DNA of 57,199 bases from Trebouxia sp. TZW2008. Its lineage: Eukaryota > Chlorophyta > Trebouxiophyceae > Trebouxiales > Trebouxiaceae. Below, in pieces: positions 23,792-36,100 of this stretch. Position 1 is the stretch's first letter. Each line of letters opens with the position of its first letter. The stretch is from positions 1-57,199 of the forward strand of contig BDIU01000478.1 of assembly GCA_002118135.1 (NCBI GenBank), written 5' to 3'. The notes under the pieces were generated by a model. It made no database searches, was not told the DNA's origin, and saw nothing but the letters and a program-made list of their open reading frames with translations. The position numbers and the translations under genes are program-made.

Positions 23792-24071
23792 GCCATTATA
23801 GCCATGCGTGCACTGCAGAGCCGTGCAGCGGGCGAGCGTCGCGTCAGCTGCATGTGCAGGGTATTCAAAAGCTCTGCATGTACTGAGAGGGCAGCTGAGA
23901 TTGACCAAGATGCGTAAGAATTTGGCCGGCACGTGCACTTGCATTGGCATGACAACATTGCTCGAACTTGCTCAGGAAGATACCTAGATCGAACAGCGCT
24001 GGGAGTGATTACGCACGTGCAATGCAGGTCGTAGTCGACAGCTGCAGAGCCGCTGTGCAGATGAAGGCAAG
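23792..24071. promoter_or_regulatory. Candidate bidirectional promoter, CpG-containing
   Basis: Only about 280 bases separate the tentative start of the minus-strand CBP60-like gene from the ATG of the plus-strand head-GIN gene at 24072. The interval and its flanks (about 23560-24190) are visibly richer in CpG than gene bodies. Shared control of the two genes is possible but depends on the uncertain CBP60-like first exon. Confidence 0.4.
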
Positions 24072-26761
24072 ATGCCGAAAGCACATTACGCGCCCGTCCT
24101 GTGCGTTGTAGCCTTGATAGCAGCCACTTTTGTGATCTATGACTCGCTTGGACCGCCAGGGGTGCACGCCGCTCGTAGCGTCAAAACATACGGTCCATTT
24201 ACAGGAGTGCAGCTTCTTGCTCCAGTGAACCTAAAAATATCGCCTGCAACGACGTATAGATTCGATGTTTCGGCTGAGCAGCAAGTGCTGAATGCTCTCA
24301 ACACCTCTGTATCTGATAATGTCCTGTACATCAGCACCAGCGGTTCATTCGAAACACAACAAGCTGTAAATGCCACTGTGTTCCTCCCAGCAGACGCTCT
24401 GCAGTCAGTCACATCTGGGTCCTTGATTGTCATTGATCAAGGCTTTGTTTTGCAAAACTTCTCTGCTGATCTCAATGGCTTGAGCACCTTGTACTTGAGA
24501 AACATCACATCAACAAGTCTTGACATCACAGCTTCAGGGTATGTCCCTGTGCACATAAGATCTGTTATGCCTCGTCAACACCAACATGTCATTTACATGT
24601 ACATGCCCACCAATGTGCATAGCCAATAATGATGAGCTTTATGGACCCTTACAAGCAATGAGCAGGCACTATGTGCTTGCACCTTAAACAAAACATGTGC
24701 AGCGTAGGCTGACAACAGTGTACATACATGGAGATGTTGGGTCCATTGCGTTATCAGGTTCAGGCAAAAGCACATTCTACATTACAGGCAATGCAGCCTC
24801 CATTGACCTTGATCTCAATGGACTCTCCCAAGTCTCTTCCAATGTATCATCAGGTTGGACATCAGCTTTCATGCTACATTGAAAATCTGCAGATATTTGC
24901 TCTTACATGACTGTGCTCCAACATGCAATATGCTTTGCTGATACTTTTGGCAGCATAACGCAACCTGTATGGGTGATGAGAAGAGCAGCACATGCGGTCT
25001 GGGATGTCAGTTATGTGCTGTCAGTCATGGTTGTTGGCATTGACACAGTCATGTTGTCTGCAGACGCCCTTACAATAACAGGCGACATGTCTTTCCCAAG
25101 CAAAGTTTCTTACACCCATGGACAGTGCAATATACCTCAGGTAAAGAAATCTTCACCTTGTTCAGCTGAACTTTTGCTGACCTCAGCTACCATCAACTGC
25201 TTTGCAAGGCTGTCTTGCCATATAATGCTCTCACTAGCAACCTTTCTTTGGTGGCATCTGCATGCAGCTTGTGTTGCATGATGTGTTGTATCAGTTGTGC
25301 TTGAACCAAGCTGCACTGCACTGCACTACATTGAGACTTTTCTGCCATTCACCACTTGCAAAGCATGCAGGCCGGTTGCTGGGTCCAATTGCAGGCGTGC
25401 ATTGTAAAACATGAAGTGATGCGCTTCCAGTGTGTCTGCGCACAGCACTGCAGTGAATCGCATAGCACTGCACTTTAGCGCACTGAATTGCACTGCACAA
25501 AGGCTGCATTTGCCACCTGCTGCTTGCAAAGTCCTCACAGGCATGCCTTGCAAGGCATCTAGTACTGCACTTGCAGAATGACTGCGCACACCACTGAGCT
25601 GCGCGTACAGAGCATTTGCCATATTTCACTTGCAATGCCATCCAGCAGACTCATCACAGGCATGTATAAAAAAGCATCCACTGTTGCACTTGCAGCACGA
25701 TTGCACACAGCACTGCACAAACAAACAAAACATCTGCCTTTTGCCATTAGTCCCTTGCAATTTACGCAGGCAGGTCAGGGCAGTAGCCGCCATGCTCAGC
25801 GAGCAAGTGTCCTGGGTAGCGTGTGTCAGCAAAGTAACTCTGTGAACATACCACCAGTACCCACAAACTTCTCCTGCGGGCTTAGTGTCTCAGGTGGGAT
25901 GTGTTTAGTCTGTGCTTGATTTGCAGAGTGGCTGCTACATGAGCAGTCTGCGGAAGCTTTGGCAATGGCAGTTACAGTGCATGTGTGCCCAATTTGTCAT
26001 AGCTTGTCATGTCATCGCTGATGCAAATGTTTTGTTTGCATTCATTCAATGATTGTAAACGTGGGCCAGGCAGGCTCAGCAGGCCCATCTAGGTACGTAC
26101 AGAAGCAATCAACTGTCTGCAACCAGCTTGATCATGTGCTAACCTACATCCTGTTTGCATTGCATCATGAGGACTGCACCCACTTGCCCTTGATTCACCC
26201 ATGGGTGCATGACAAGAATTCAGCTTATTCATGGCCTCCAACAGGTCAAAAGAGCACATGCAAGCCAATCTTTTGGTGAGCTCGCTGCAAGTCCATGGCA
26301 GGTCGATTGACTGTTGTGTGTACAGAGTCTGCTGGTGGCAATGTTGGCAATGGCATCAACGTCATACTGTCTGACTGCTGTGTGTGCAGAATTTACTGGG
26401 GGCAACGCCGTCAATGTCACCAATGCCATATTGACTGACTGCTGTGTGTGCAGAACCCTCTGGTGGTAGTGTCGGCAATGGTGTCAATGGCAAATCTGCA
26501 AACGCTGGCAATGGGGCCAATGGGGGAGACGGATCAGATGGTGGTGTTGGTCAAGATGGCGAGGATGGAGGCAGCGGGTATTCTGTCACAGTCACAGGCA
26601 ATGGAGAAAACGGCACTTCTGGTTCTCCTGGAAGCAGCGGAAGTGGAAATCAAGATTCTGGATCTTCAGGCACTCCAGGGTCTCCTGGTTCACCTGGAAC
26701 TGGAAATGTGCAAGTGCAATCCGTCCCTTGCGCAGCCAGTGGAAGCCTTAGCATGTTCTGA
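24072..26761 (+). CDS. Secreted or membrane-anchored head-GIN (DUF2807-like) protein with Gly-rich tail
   Basis: Exons: 24072-24538, 24708-24853, 25064-25140, 25770-25893 and 26454-26761. Phases agree and the sum is 1122 nt (373 aa). Residues about 8-25 are a hydrophobic signal peptide or anchor (VLCVVALIAATFVIYDS). Residues about 35-230 show the repeating beta pattern of head-GIN domains: YGPFTGVQLLAPVNLKI, a VLYISTSG strand, a LPADALQSVTSGSLIV turn, then short Gly/Ser turns such as IALSGSGKSTFYITG. These domains form beta-solenoid surface modules in bacteria and some eukaryotes; their exact role is poorly known. A Cys-containing segment follows, then a Gly/Asn/Asp-rich and collagen-like tail (SPGSPG, GNGANGGDG). 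The 5' donor at 24853 (GTTGGA) is weak, so that junction is the least certain. Its neighbour at 27915 also encodes a secreted Gly/Asn-rich protein. Confidence 0.7.
26307..26454 (+). repeat. Three tandem copies of the last-exon acceptor
   Basis: Units of about 65 bases start near 26307, 26373 and 26438. Each has tgactg(c/t)tgtgtgt(g/a)cag followed by an exon-like start with ggtggcaatgttggcaatgg or a drifted version. Only the third continues into the long Gly-rich exon. The first two could serve as acceptors but lead into sequence that is not clearly open across the array. Confidence 0.8.
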
Positions 26762-27914
26762 TTCTGTGCTACATATTGTCCTGTACTGCAGTGGACCACT
26801 ATAGTATTGCTCTGCAGTTGATCTTCCTGTGCCCTTCTGTCAAGCTGCAGATTCATGAATTCGATTTGAATTCAGGCCCGCCTGTGTAGCTATTGTTGCT
26901 CTGGTGATCATGCGTGGAGACACTGCTTGTCAATTCTTGATGGTACTGTAGTCTTATGAGAGCTTTGTCAGGTTCTGTCAGCCTGCCAGTGCGTCCAGCG
27001 TTCTGTTGTCTTGGCTGAAATTACATGTGTTAGCAAGCTGTAAGTTGATGTGCTACAAGCAGTAATCTGCGCAGCAGCCATGCATGTGGTGTGCAATGCT
27101 ATATTGCAGGGTTCATGTGCATCTCCTGGCATACAGCATCGAAATCTGCTCATCCTGCAATGACCGTGCACGTGCATGTCCTGGCACCACTCAATCTATT
27201 CATCATTATAAATACCTACTGTGATTCAATGCAATGCAATGCAATGCAGTACAGCGTCATATGCCAGATTGATGGTCATGACAGATAACATGCAATGCAC
27301 AGGCAGCAGGTTTGCAACCTGCAGCTTGGCAGAAGCTACAGCTCACATTAATAAACTGCAAATGCTTGCGCTCTTGTATGCATGCCATGCCGAAAATCAA
27401 GGGACTCAACTGCATCGATTTTCGAACCAGCATCAGCAACGAGCTCACCAGGCTCGTGGATGCAAGCGAAAGCGCGCATGCTTGCAAGAATCATCATCCA
27501 AGAACGTGCTCAAGCCGAACATGGCTTCGCAGTCAGGCTTCTGCAGACGCTCGAAGCGCTCTTGCGTCATCTGAGTCACGTGCAGATGACAAGAATGCAT
27601 CCACGTGCAAATTGTGACGCGCGGAATGTACTGTCGACGCTTGCCTACGAACCTATCGTAGCGACTCTGTGTGCGTTCACGCCCGTGAGTACGAAGCTGT
27701 TCTGTTGGGTCAGCTTGGTACAAAGGGCCAGCGTCTGCCTGACTTGAAGCAGTTGGGATCACACTCTTGCAGAACCGCCTGGCGCGTTGACTGAGCAGCC
27801 ATGGTAAGTTGCTCCTTGCAGATATGCAAGCGCGCGCACAAACTGCAGCGGCGATGCGATTGACTTCTTATCAACATCGAATGTGCGCTGCTGCTGTAGG
27901 CGTCAAGTCTCAAG
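26762..27914. other. Intergenic interval with CpG-containing patch
   Basis: It separates two plus-strand genes. An (AATGC)n tract sits at about 27226-27247. From about 27380 to 27914 CpG becomes frequent, marking the probable promoter of the GGN-repeat gene. Both strands have open frames there but none has splice, motif or composition support. Confidence 0.5.
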
Positions 27915-30900
27915 ATGAAGTCAGCGCTGGGCCTGCTGGCTGTCGTCGCATGCTTGTCGCTAGTCTCATCCCTTACGCTAGGTTTGTCTCTGCGTGGACC
28001 CTTGCTGCTGTCGCCGACCTTGGAAGATGAGACATTGACCACTACCTGCAAGCTTGCAACATTCCAACTGTTGTGTATAGTCTGTGCCGTAACATCGTCT
28101 GTTCTGAACAACCGTGGTTGTTGTGGGTATTGCCATCAGATTGCAGCTTGCGTGTACCATGCCTCCTACACACGTCGCTTCTCTACAATGGCGACTTGCA
28201 AACGTGCAGACGTAGTGATAGCATCTGTTGAGATGTGCAACTGCTTGCAATGTTTCCTTTGAACCAGACCTGTGCTTGCTGAGCTTGTTCAAATTTAAAG
28301 CGTCTCACACATTGCACACCTCACTTTGGCCTTTGAATGCAGACGACAGCACTGGGCGATCACTATTGGACGTCAGCGGCAACGGTGGTCAGGGAGGCAA
28401 CGGCGGCAACGGTGGTAATCGCAACCAAGCTTACGTTTACGGCGACGACATCGAGGGTTCAGATGCCAACGCTGGCAACGGCGGCAATGGCGGTAACGGC
28501 TATGGTGGTGAGTTTCTGGTTCTGCTGCATGCATACATTCCGATGTCATTCACCTCTGATGCCTAAATATATCTTGTTCTCAGCGTTGCACTTGTGCTGC
28601 TGTTTGTGTGCTTGATGCAAATCTGAATGAATAGGCTGGCTTGCTCAGCAGTGCTTGTACTAAAATGGCGCTGCACATGCGCGACTGTTTGCTGTCTTGC
28701 CTGCTTGCACTGAAAAGCAATCATGTGCACTTGCTGCAGCGTGCTGGATGTGAAAGTGAAAGCATGAAATGTCTAAGGCAATCAATCTGCTGCATGTTTT
28801 GCAATCAATTTGCTGCAGCTTTGACTTTCAAAGCAGCTAGCAAGCACTACAACCTCCCTGTTGTGTCCACTATCCCACTTGCAACAGCTGTCATCCGCCC
28901 TTGTTGACTTGCTGCTCACCCACCTTACTGAAATGCAGGTGGAAACACCTACAACCCCCCACCCAAGCCAAAGCACCCTCCCCCACCCACCAAGAAGCAT
29001 GACCGCCACTTGCTAGATGTCAGCGGCAACGGTGGTCAGGGCGGCAATGGTGGTAATGGTGGCAACCACAACTATGCTGATGTTGAGAGCGACAAGGGTG
29101 ATGTCAAGGACTCAAACGCCAACGCTGGCAACGGCGGCAATGGCGGCAACGGCTATGGTGGTAAGCTTCTGCTTCTGCTGCTTGTATAGGCTGGAATATG
29201 TTACTTCACAATTGCAAGCCACTTGCACAGTTGTGAAGTTGCCTGCATACCTGCCTGCTTTGAGTGCTCATGATCATAAAGTGTTGCAATGCAGCTGCCT
29301 GCTCACTTCTGCGTACACGCAATGCCCTTATTTTGCAAGCCTGACACTGTGAGCAGGTTGATTTGCGCAATCATGTTGTCGCATGAGCCATACTTGTATG
29401 AGCCAGGCTGGCTTGTTTGCCTGTACATAGGAGTGACCGTATTCATGTGCTGAAGGACCATGCCTCTGAGAGCACAAACTGTCTTGTAGCCAGCATGGCA
29501 AATGTGTTGCAACAGTTTTGCTGTAGCTTTTGATCATTGCATTGCTTTCCTCGGAAGCGCGCAAGAATAAAAGCACTTTGGCATAGGCTCTTTGTTGTGT
29601 AGCTTTTGTAAAGAAGACAAGACTCTTGTGCAACCCGTGTTGCTGATTGCCAGCCTGAATGGACTGCAGGCGGAAACACCTACAACCCCCCACCCAAGCC
29701 AAAGCACCCTCCCCCACCCACCAAGAAGCATGATCGCCACTTGCTAGATGTCAGCGGCAACGGTGGTCAGGGCGGCAATGGTGGTAATGGTGGCAACCAC
29801 AACTATGCTGATGTTGAGAGCGACAAGGGTGATGTCAAGGACTCAAACGCCAACGCTGGCAACGGCGGCAATGGCGGCAACGGCTATGGTGGTAAGCTTC
29901 TGCTTCTGCTGCTTGTACCGGCTGGAATATGTTACTTCACAATTGCAAGCCACTTTCACAATTGTGAAGTTGCCTGCATACCTGCCTGCTTTGAGTGCTC
30001 ATGATCATAAAGTGTTGCAATGCAGCTGCCTGCTCACTTCTGCATACACGCAATGCCCTTATTTTGCAAGCCTGACACTGTGAGCAGGTTGATTTGCGCA
30101 ATCATGTTGTCGCATGAGCCATACTTGTATGAGCCAGGCTGGCTTGTTTGCCTGCACATAGGAGTGACCGTATTCATGTGCTGAAGGACCATGCCTCTGA
30201 GAGCACAAACTGTCTTGTAGCCAGCATGGCAAATGTGTTGCAACAGTTTTGCTGTAGCTTTTGATCACTGCATTGCTTTCCTCGGAAGCGCGCAAGAATA
30301 AAAGCACTTTGGCATAGGCGCTTTGTTGTGTAGCTTTTGTAATAAAGACAAGACTCTTGTGCAACCCGTGTTGCTGATTGCCAGCCTGAATGGACTGCAG
30401 GCGGAAACACCTACAACCCCCCACCCAAGCCTAAGCACCCTCCCCCACCCTCCAAGAAGCACGACCGCCACTTGCTAGACACCGTCAAGGGCAACGGTGG
30501 TGAGGGCGGCAACGGCGGTAATGGTGGCAACTGGAACCAGGCCTACGTTGAAGGCGGCAAAGATGTGAAGGACTCAGATGCCAACGCTGGTAATGGCGGC
30601 AACGGCGGCAATGGCTATGGTGGTGAGTCTCTGCATTCATGCACTCTCTTTGCCTGTGCTTGTGCAAAACAATGAGCAAATGTGTAACTTCTTGCATGAA
30701 TATGCTGATACTATCTATGTGTGGTGCAGTCTTGAAAGCATGAACTGCCTTTTGCTTGCTGCCTGCATTGCAACAGTGGTTGCTGTCTCTTGAGCTCAGA
30801 TCATTGCTGACTCGGTCAAGTGCCCAAGCACTTAGTTCTCGTCTTTTGTCACTGCTATGACAAAGCCAACAGTGCTGATTAGCTGCCTCACTAAACTGCA

Positions 30901-33162
30901 GGTGGAAACACCTACAACCCCCCACCCAAGCCCAAGCACCCTCCCCCACCCACCAAGAAGCATGACCGCCACTTGCTAGACACTGTCAAGGGCAACGGCG
31001 GTGAGGGCGGCAACGGCGGTAACGGTGGCAACTGGAACCAGGCCTACGTCGAAGGCGGCAAAGATGTCAAGGACTCCGCTGCCAACGCTGGCAACGGCGG
31101 CAACGGCGGCAACGGCTATGGTGGTGAGTTTTTGCCTGTTGCTGCAAGCAAATCAGATGCAGCACATTATGTCACAGTTGCCCATGATGCTTGCACAGCT
31201 TACTTGCAATGATTGGCATGAATGCTTGCCTGTCTTGAATTGGTCCCTGTCTGCTTGCATGCTTGCTGGCTCATGACTGACCCTTTGTTCTGTAGTCTCA
31301 AGTGCATGAGCTGTCTTGCTGACAAAGCCTGACTGCTTGCTTTGCACAAGCAAGCAGTAATGGTGCATGCGCTTGAGGATCCATTGCATGCATAATGCAT
31401 GTTTGGTGCATATAGCGGCACACTATGGTTGTTGCCTGCTGAGTATGCTATGGCTGTGTGATTCGTTGATGTGTCCTCAACCACCTAGCAAGCGCTTGCT
31501 TTCTGCTGTGTCCAAATGCTTTGCTGCCTGTCACACTGTTCACGCTGATGTACAGTCCTTGTCTATTTGCTAAGCTTCTGACCTTTTGGATCAAGTGCCC
31601 TACTGGAGTGCAGGTGGAAACACCTACAATCCCCCACCCAAGCCCAAGCACCCTCCCCCACCCACCAAGAAGCATGACCGACACTTGCTTGACACCGTCA
31701 AAGATAACGGTGGTCGCGGTGGCAACGGCGGCAACGGTGGCAACGACAACCAAGCCTATGTTGAGAGTGACAAGGGCGATGTGAAGGACTCAAATGCTAA
31801 CGCTGGAAACGGCGGCAATGGCGGCAACGGCTATGGTGGTGAGTTTTCTGACTGTTGCTGTATGCAAGTCAGATGCATCACAGTATCTCATAATAGTTTG
31901 CCTGAACGGCTTGCATGCAATGCATTGTACGCAAGACTGTCTGACTGCTTGCGCAGTAAGCTGTCACACCTTGATTGTGTTCTCTGCACTTGATTGCATG
32001 AGCTGACTCGCGTGACATACAAATGATGTGCACTTGTTTGCATGCACAGTAGAGTGCATACACTTGATGATGTGAGTGTGCATGCATGCACAGTTGGTTG
32101 CACGCATAGTACAGCGCATACACTCATGTTACAGTATCGAATGCATGCATTGTGAGTTGTACAACTTGGTTGACGCCCAGTTTGCCTGCATTGCACCCAC
32201 TGTGCTGTAAATGTGATTGCGGTCATTGCTATTCAAAGCAGTGACCAAGCACTATGGTTCTATGTTGTCATCTGCCATACACATGAGCATAAACTTGTCT
32301 GCTTGCTGATTGTCTGTCCTGCTGAATTATAAAGACTTATCGCGTTTTGAAGCAGCTGCCAAGCATTGCAGTGCTGTTTTGTGCATCTGCTATCATATTG
32401 GCCACAACCTTGTCTGCTTGCTGATCAGCTGTCTTGTTGAAACTCAGGTGGAAACACCTACAATCCCCCACCCAAGCCCAAGCACCCTCCCCCACCAACC
32501 AAGAAGCATGACCGCAAGCTGCTAGATGTCAGCGGCAACGGTGGTCAGGGCGGCAATGGTGGTAACGGTGGCAACCACAACACTGCTGTTGTTGAGGCTG
32601 ACAAGGGCAATGTGAAGGACTCAAATGCCAACGCTGGCAACGGCGGCAATGGCGGCAACGGCTATGGAGGTAGGTTACCTTCACTTTTTCTTCACTTAAT
32701 GCTTCAGTTGATGCTGCAGTTCAAAGCAGTGCCAATGAACTGCCAGGCAGTGTCAATGATCTGCCAACAAACACATAGCCTTGCTGTCAACATGTTCTTC
32801 AGACATGCCTGGTGTGCATAGCATGACATTGGTTGCATGCACTCTCTTCAGCCTGACTTATGCTGGATATGTTGAGTTTCATTTGCGGTGAAGATCACAG
32901 CGTCTGCACTGTGCTCACATGCTCTGCTAATCAGTCAGCGCTTGTCTTACCAGATGCTGCATTCACTGTAAGTGTTACATTCATCCTGACTTGTCATACT
33001 GACAGGCTGCCTGCTTGCTTGCTTGCTCTATTGATTGAAGGTGTTCAAGCAAAATCTAAAATGCTTGCTGATCGTTTCTTTTCTCTGAGTGCAGGTGGAA
33101 ACACCTACAACCCCCAACCCAAGCCCAAGCACCCTCCCCCACCCACCAAGAAGCACGACTGA
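27915..33162 (+). CDS. Secreted GGN-repeat protein with extensin-like Pro/Lys linkers
   Basis: Exons: 27915-27981, 28343-28507, 28939-29160, 29670-29891, 30401-30622, 30902-31123, 31614-31838, 32448-32669 and 33095-33162. All junctions are phase 1; the total is 1635 nt (544 aa). Exon 1 is a signal peptide (MKSALGLLAVVACLSLVSS). Exon 2 is a short first repeat. Exons 3-8 each encode a unit of 74-75 residues: a linker (NPPPKPKHPPPPTKKHD), an R-(H/K)-L-L motif, a GNGG-GGNGGNGGN block, an acidic stretch (for example SDKGDVKDS) and a second NAGNGGNGGNGYG block. Exon 9 is a final linker and stop. The linkers recall hydroxyproline-rich wall proteins; (GGN)n tracts recall polyglycine-II-forming sequences. 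I recognise no named family. Function is inferred: matrix or wall structure, adhesion, or a precursor cut at the RHLL sites. Confidence 0.85.
28939..30400 (+). repeat. Two tandem 731-base exon-plus-intron units
   Basis: 28939-29669 and 29670-30400 each contain one 222-base exon and the 509-base intron after it. By eye they differ at only about ten positions (for example tgtatagg/tgtaccgg after the exon, gcgtacacg/gcatacacg). The other repeats of the gene have unrelated introns. This is either a recent tandem duplication or an assembly artefact. Confidence 0.9.
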
Positions 33163-36100
33163 AGTCTACACCATGTATATCCTTGAAATCTATCGAGTTT
33201 GATCTGATGAAGTTAAACACAAGCATTGCCAAAAACTACAGCAATGCAATGTGATCAATGTTTGTGAGTGTTGAGTGTTGTGCTAGCCACTGATGTGGGT
33301 AGCTGATCTTTGCACATATTTCAGAGCGACTGATGTATATCACAAGCAGTCTGGTGGTGTTTCTGCAAGTTATATCATGTGAGGCAGGTTTATCTTTATG
33401 AAGTGAGCTGCACAGCAGACTTGTAATCAATATTGCTATCCTTGTACAAAAGACAGGCCTGCAGCCTTGCACAATGCATACACCATTGCAAAGCACACAT
33501 GTACAGCGCAGTGCATGCAACATCTCATGTGTTGTGCATGCATTCATACTCATTCACTATGCTGCCCCACTCACACGCTCACTATGCTGCCAACAGTTAT
33601 CAGCGATCATGTTATTGGCCAAGTTTGGGTCTTGAACGTCTCTGCACTGTTCAGCATGACACTGGCAGGACTATTACCTCAATGAAATGATGGCCTGTTC
33701 CTAGCATTGTGTACCTTAGCCAGCACCCTCAGCACCGAGACTCCTTTGACTGGCTCAGACTGGCTCAGAACACCTACCCAAGACATTGCCAGCTTTTGCC
33801 TGTGTGAGACACGCACTTCCTTGGTGGTTTCTCTGATGCAGCAGCATGGAGTACATGCATATACAGAACATGTCCTCAATGCTTGCATGCATAAGAGAGT
33901 GCTAGACACATTTGTGACCTGACCAAATCTGATGGAATCGGTATGCCAGAAAACTTTGATATTCAGTATGCTTCAAATTGGCAGTGTGAAAAGCAAACTT
34001 TGCTGCATCAGCCCACCTTGGCAAGCCCGCTGCCAAGGCGGACTTGAACTTTGATGTGCATGCCCATGCGTGAACATGAAATCATGCTATGGATTGTGTG
34101 CAGTATTCAGTATACTGCATGAACTGCTGCGCAAACAGTCTGTTGCAGGTGCACACTTGCAGCTTGTGCACTGCTGGTGCTGACTGCTAATAAATGCTTG
34201 CTGACGTTTATCACTGCTTAGATGCCACTGGTTCTTGAGTTTGTCAATACTGCAGAGAGCTGATTGCTGTTTGTATCAAATGTTTCTGCTCTTGTCTCAG
34301 TGCTTCCTGCTGTTTCTGCTTGAATGGAAGCTGAAAGCAGTGCCTGCTATCAGAAACGTCATGTGGACCTGCCACAATTGTAGCAGAGCCAATCATTACT
34401 ATTGCTTGCCACCTATCACCGACAATGCCTATGCACCAGTAGCCCTGCTGTCTCTGCAGATGATGTTTGTCCATGCACTACATATGCTGCTGCTTCTGCT
34501 GGTGGGGTTGTTGCTGTGACCTGTAGATGTGTACAGTGGTGCTGTATAACAGCTGATGTTTCTGCTGTATGCTGCCACAGCTTGCTTGGACTCGACAACG
34601 GCGCTGCAGTTGCTGCTGCTGTTAATGCTGCTGCTGCTGCTTGTGAGACCACCGCTTATTGCAGGGGAGTCTAGCCTCAGACCCTCTGTGTTGCAGTCTC
34701 AATGCTGCTTCAGCTGCTGATCAGATCAGGTTGACAGCTCAAAATTGTTTTGGATGCCAGCACTATTGACACCACTCAGCAAGGCTAGCCCAAAAGGCTC
34801 CCATGCTGGCGCTGCTGAGTAGTAACAAGTACGCATGCTGCTTAAATTGCCTGCGTGCATACATATGACGTATTGCTGCTGGTGCAAGTGACAAAATGTT
34901 GACATCATCGCTGGATGGCATGTAAATTGTTCTTTTTGGCATGTTTCTGTTTGTGCCAGCCTGGCCATGTTGCTTCTGGCCTGGCTAACGTCAACACCAT
35001 ATGAGAAGCTGGTGTGGCTGCTGTTTTCTTTGCTGCTCAAAAGTCACCCTGCCGTACCCACACGTGTGCACATCTGCTATGTGTTGCACTGGAAGCTGAT
35101 GCAAAGCTGTAGTCAAGTTTCATGATTTATTGATGTTCCGTGCCGTGAGTTGCAAACATCTCTGCCACAGCAAATGTGTCCAGTTGAATTGAGTAGATTT
35201 GAAGCTGTCGGCAACTGAGTTACGCTATGCTGCTGGCTAAGCTGCTTTGTAGCAAAGTTTTGTGTTTTACCTTGGGGTTTGTAACTTGATGGCTAGGAAC
35301 ACGCTATGTGTACACTTGCCGCCCTGGCATAGTGTTGACACAAATCCCTGAGAAGTTTGCATGAGCATATGCCATCATACCGCAAGTAACAATGGAGTGT
35401 TACACAAACAATGCAGAAGCATCGCCAATTCTGCAGCATATTACAAGTCTCATAAGTGGTCTGCAGAAATTCCTGACTGGCTGTGCAGGAGTGGTGCTTG
35501 GACTCTGGACTCCACAACCCCTTTCACACTAGACTGGTACAAAAGCGCACAAGCCGAGCTTCACCAGAGCTATACAATTCTCTACCTCAAGCACTGGAAA
35601 TACGTGAAAACATGCATTACATTCTGTCTTGGCTGTCAGTCTTTTGCAAGTTGCTGAGAAGTTTTCTTGGCCTGATGCAGCTTCTTCAAAGACTGCAATT
35701 GCAAGATGGAGGGACTTCTGCTGTCTACCGTGTTAGCATAATGAGTTGTGACTCCTGCTGCTACTGCCTGTTGGGCTCCTGTTGCTTTTCCTGCGGCTAC
35801 CTTTGATGAGATTTTGACACACGCGACCAGAACTGTTGGCTGGTCAAAGCGTGTCATCTCTATGCCTCTCCTCCATGCTGTTTGCTGACTGATGCCGACA
35901 GATGCAGCTTTTTCAGTGCTGCTTGCTGCTTCATGATTGTCAATTGTGCTGGCATGATGCTAAGTCACAAGTGATGCAATGCTTGCTAGCAGCCCTCTCA
36001 ATGCTGGATCTGAAAGGCAGTTGAACTGACTGATACTTGATGTTGCTGCTTTGTGGTGGCTGCTTGCTGCATGCATATGCTGGCTGAAGCTGAATGCATC

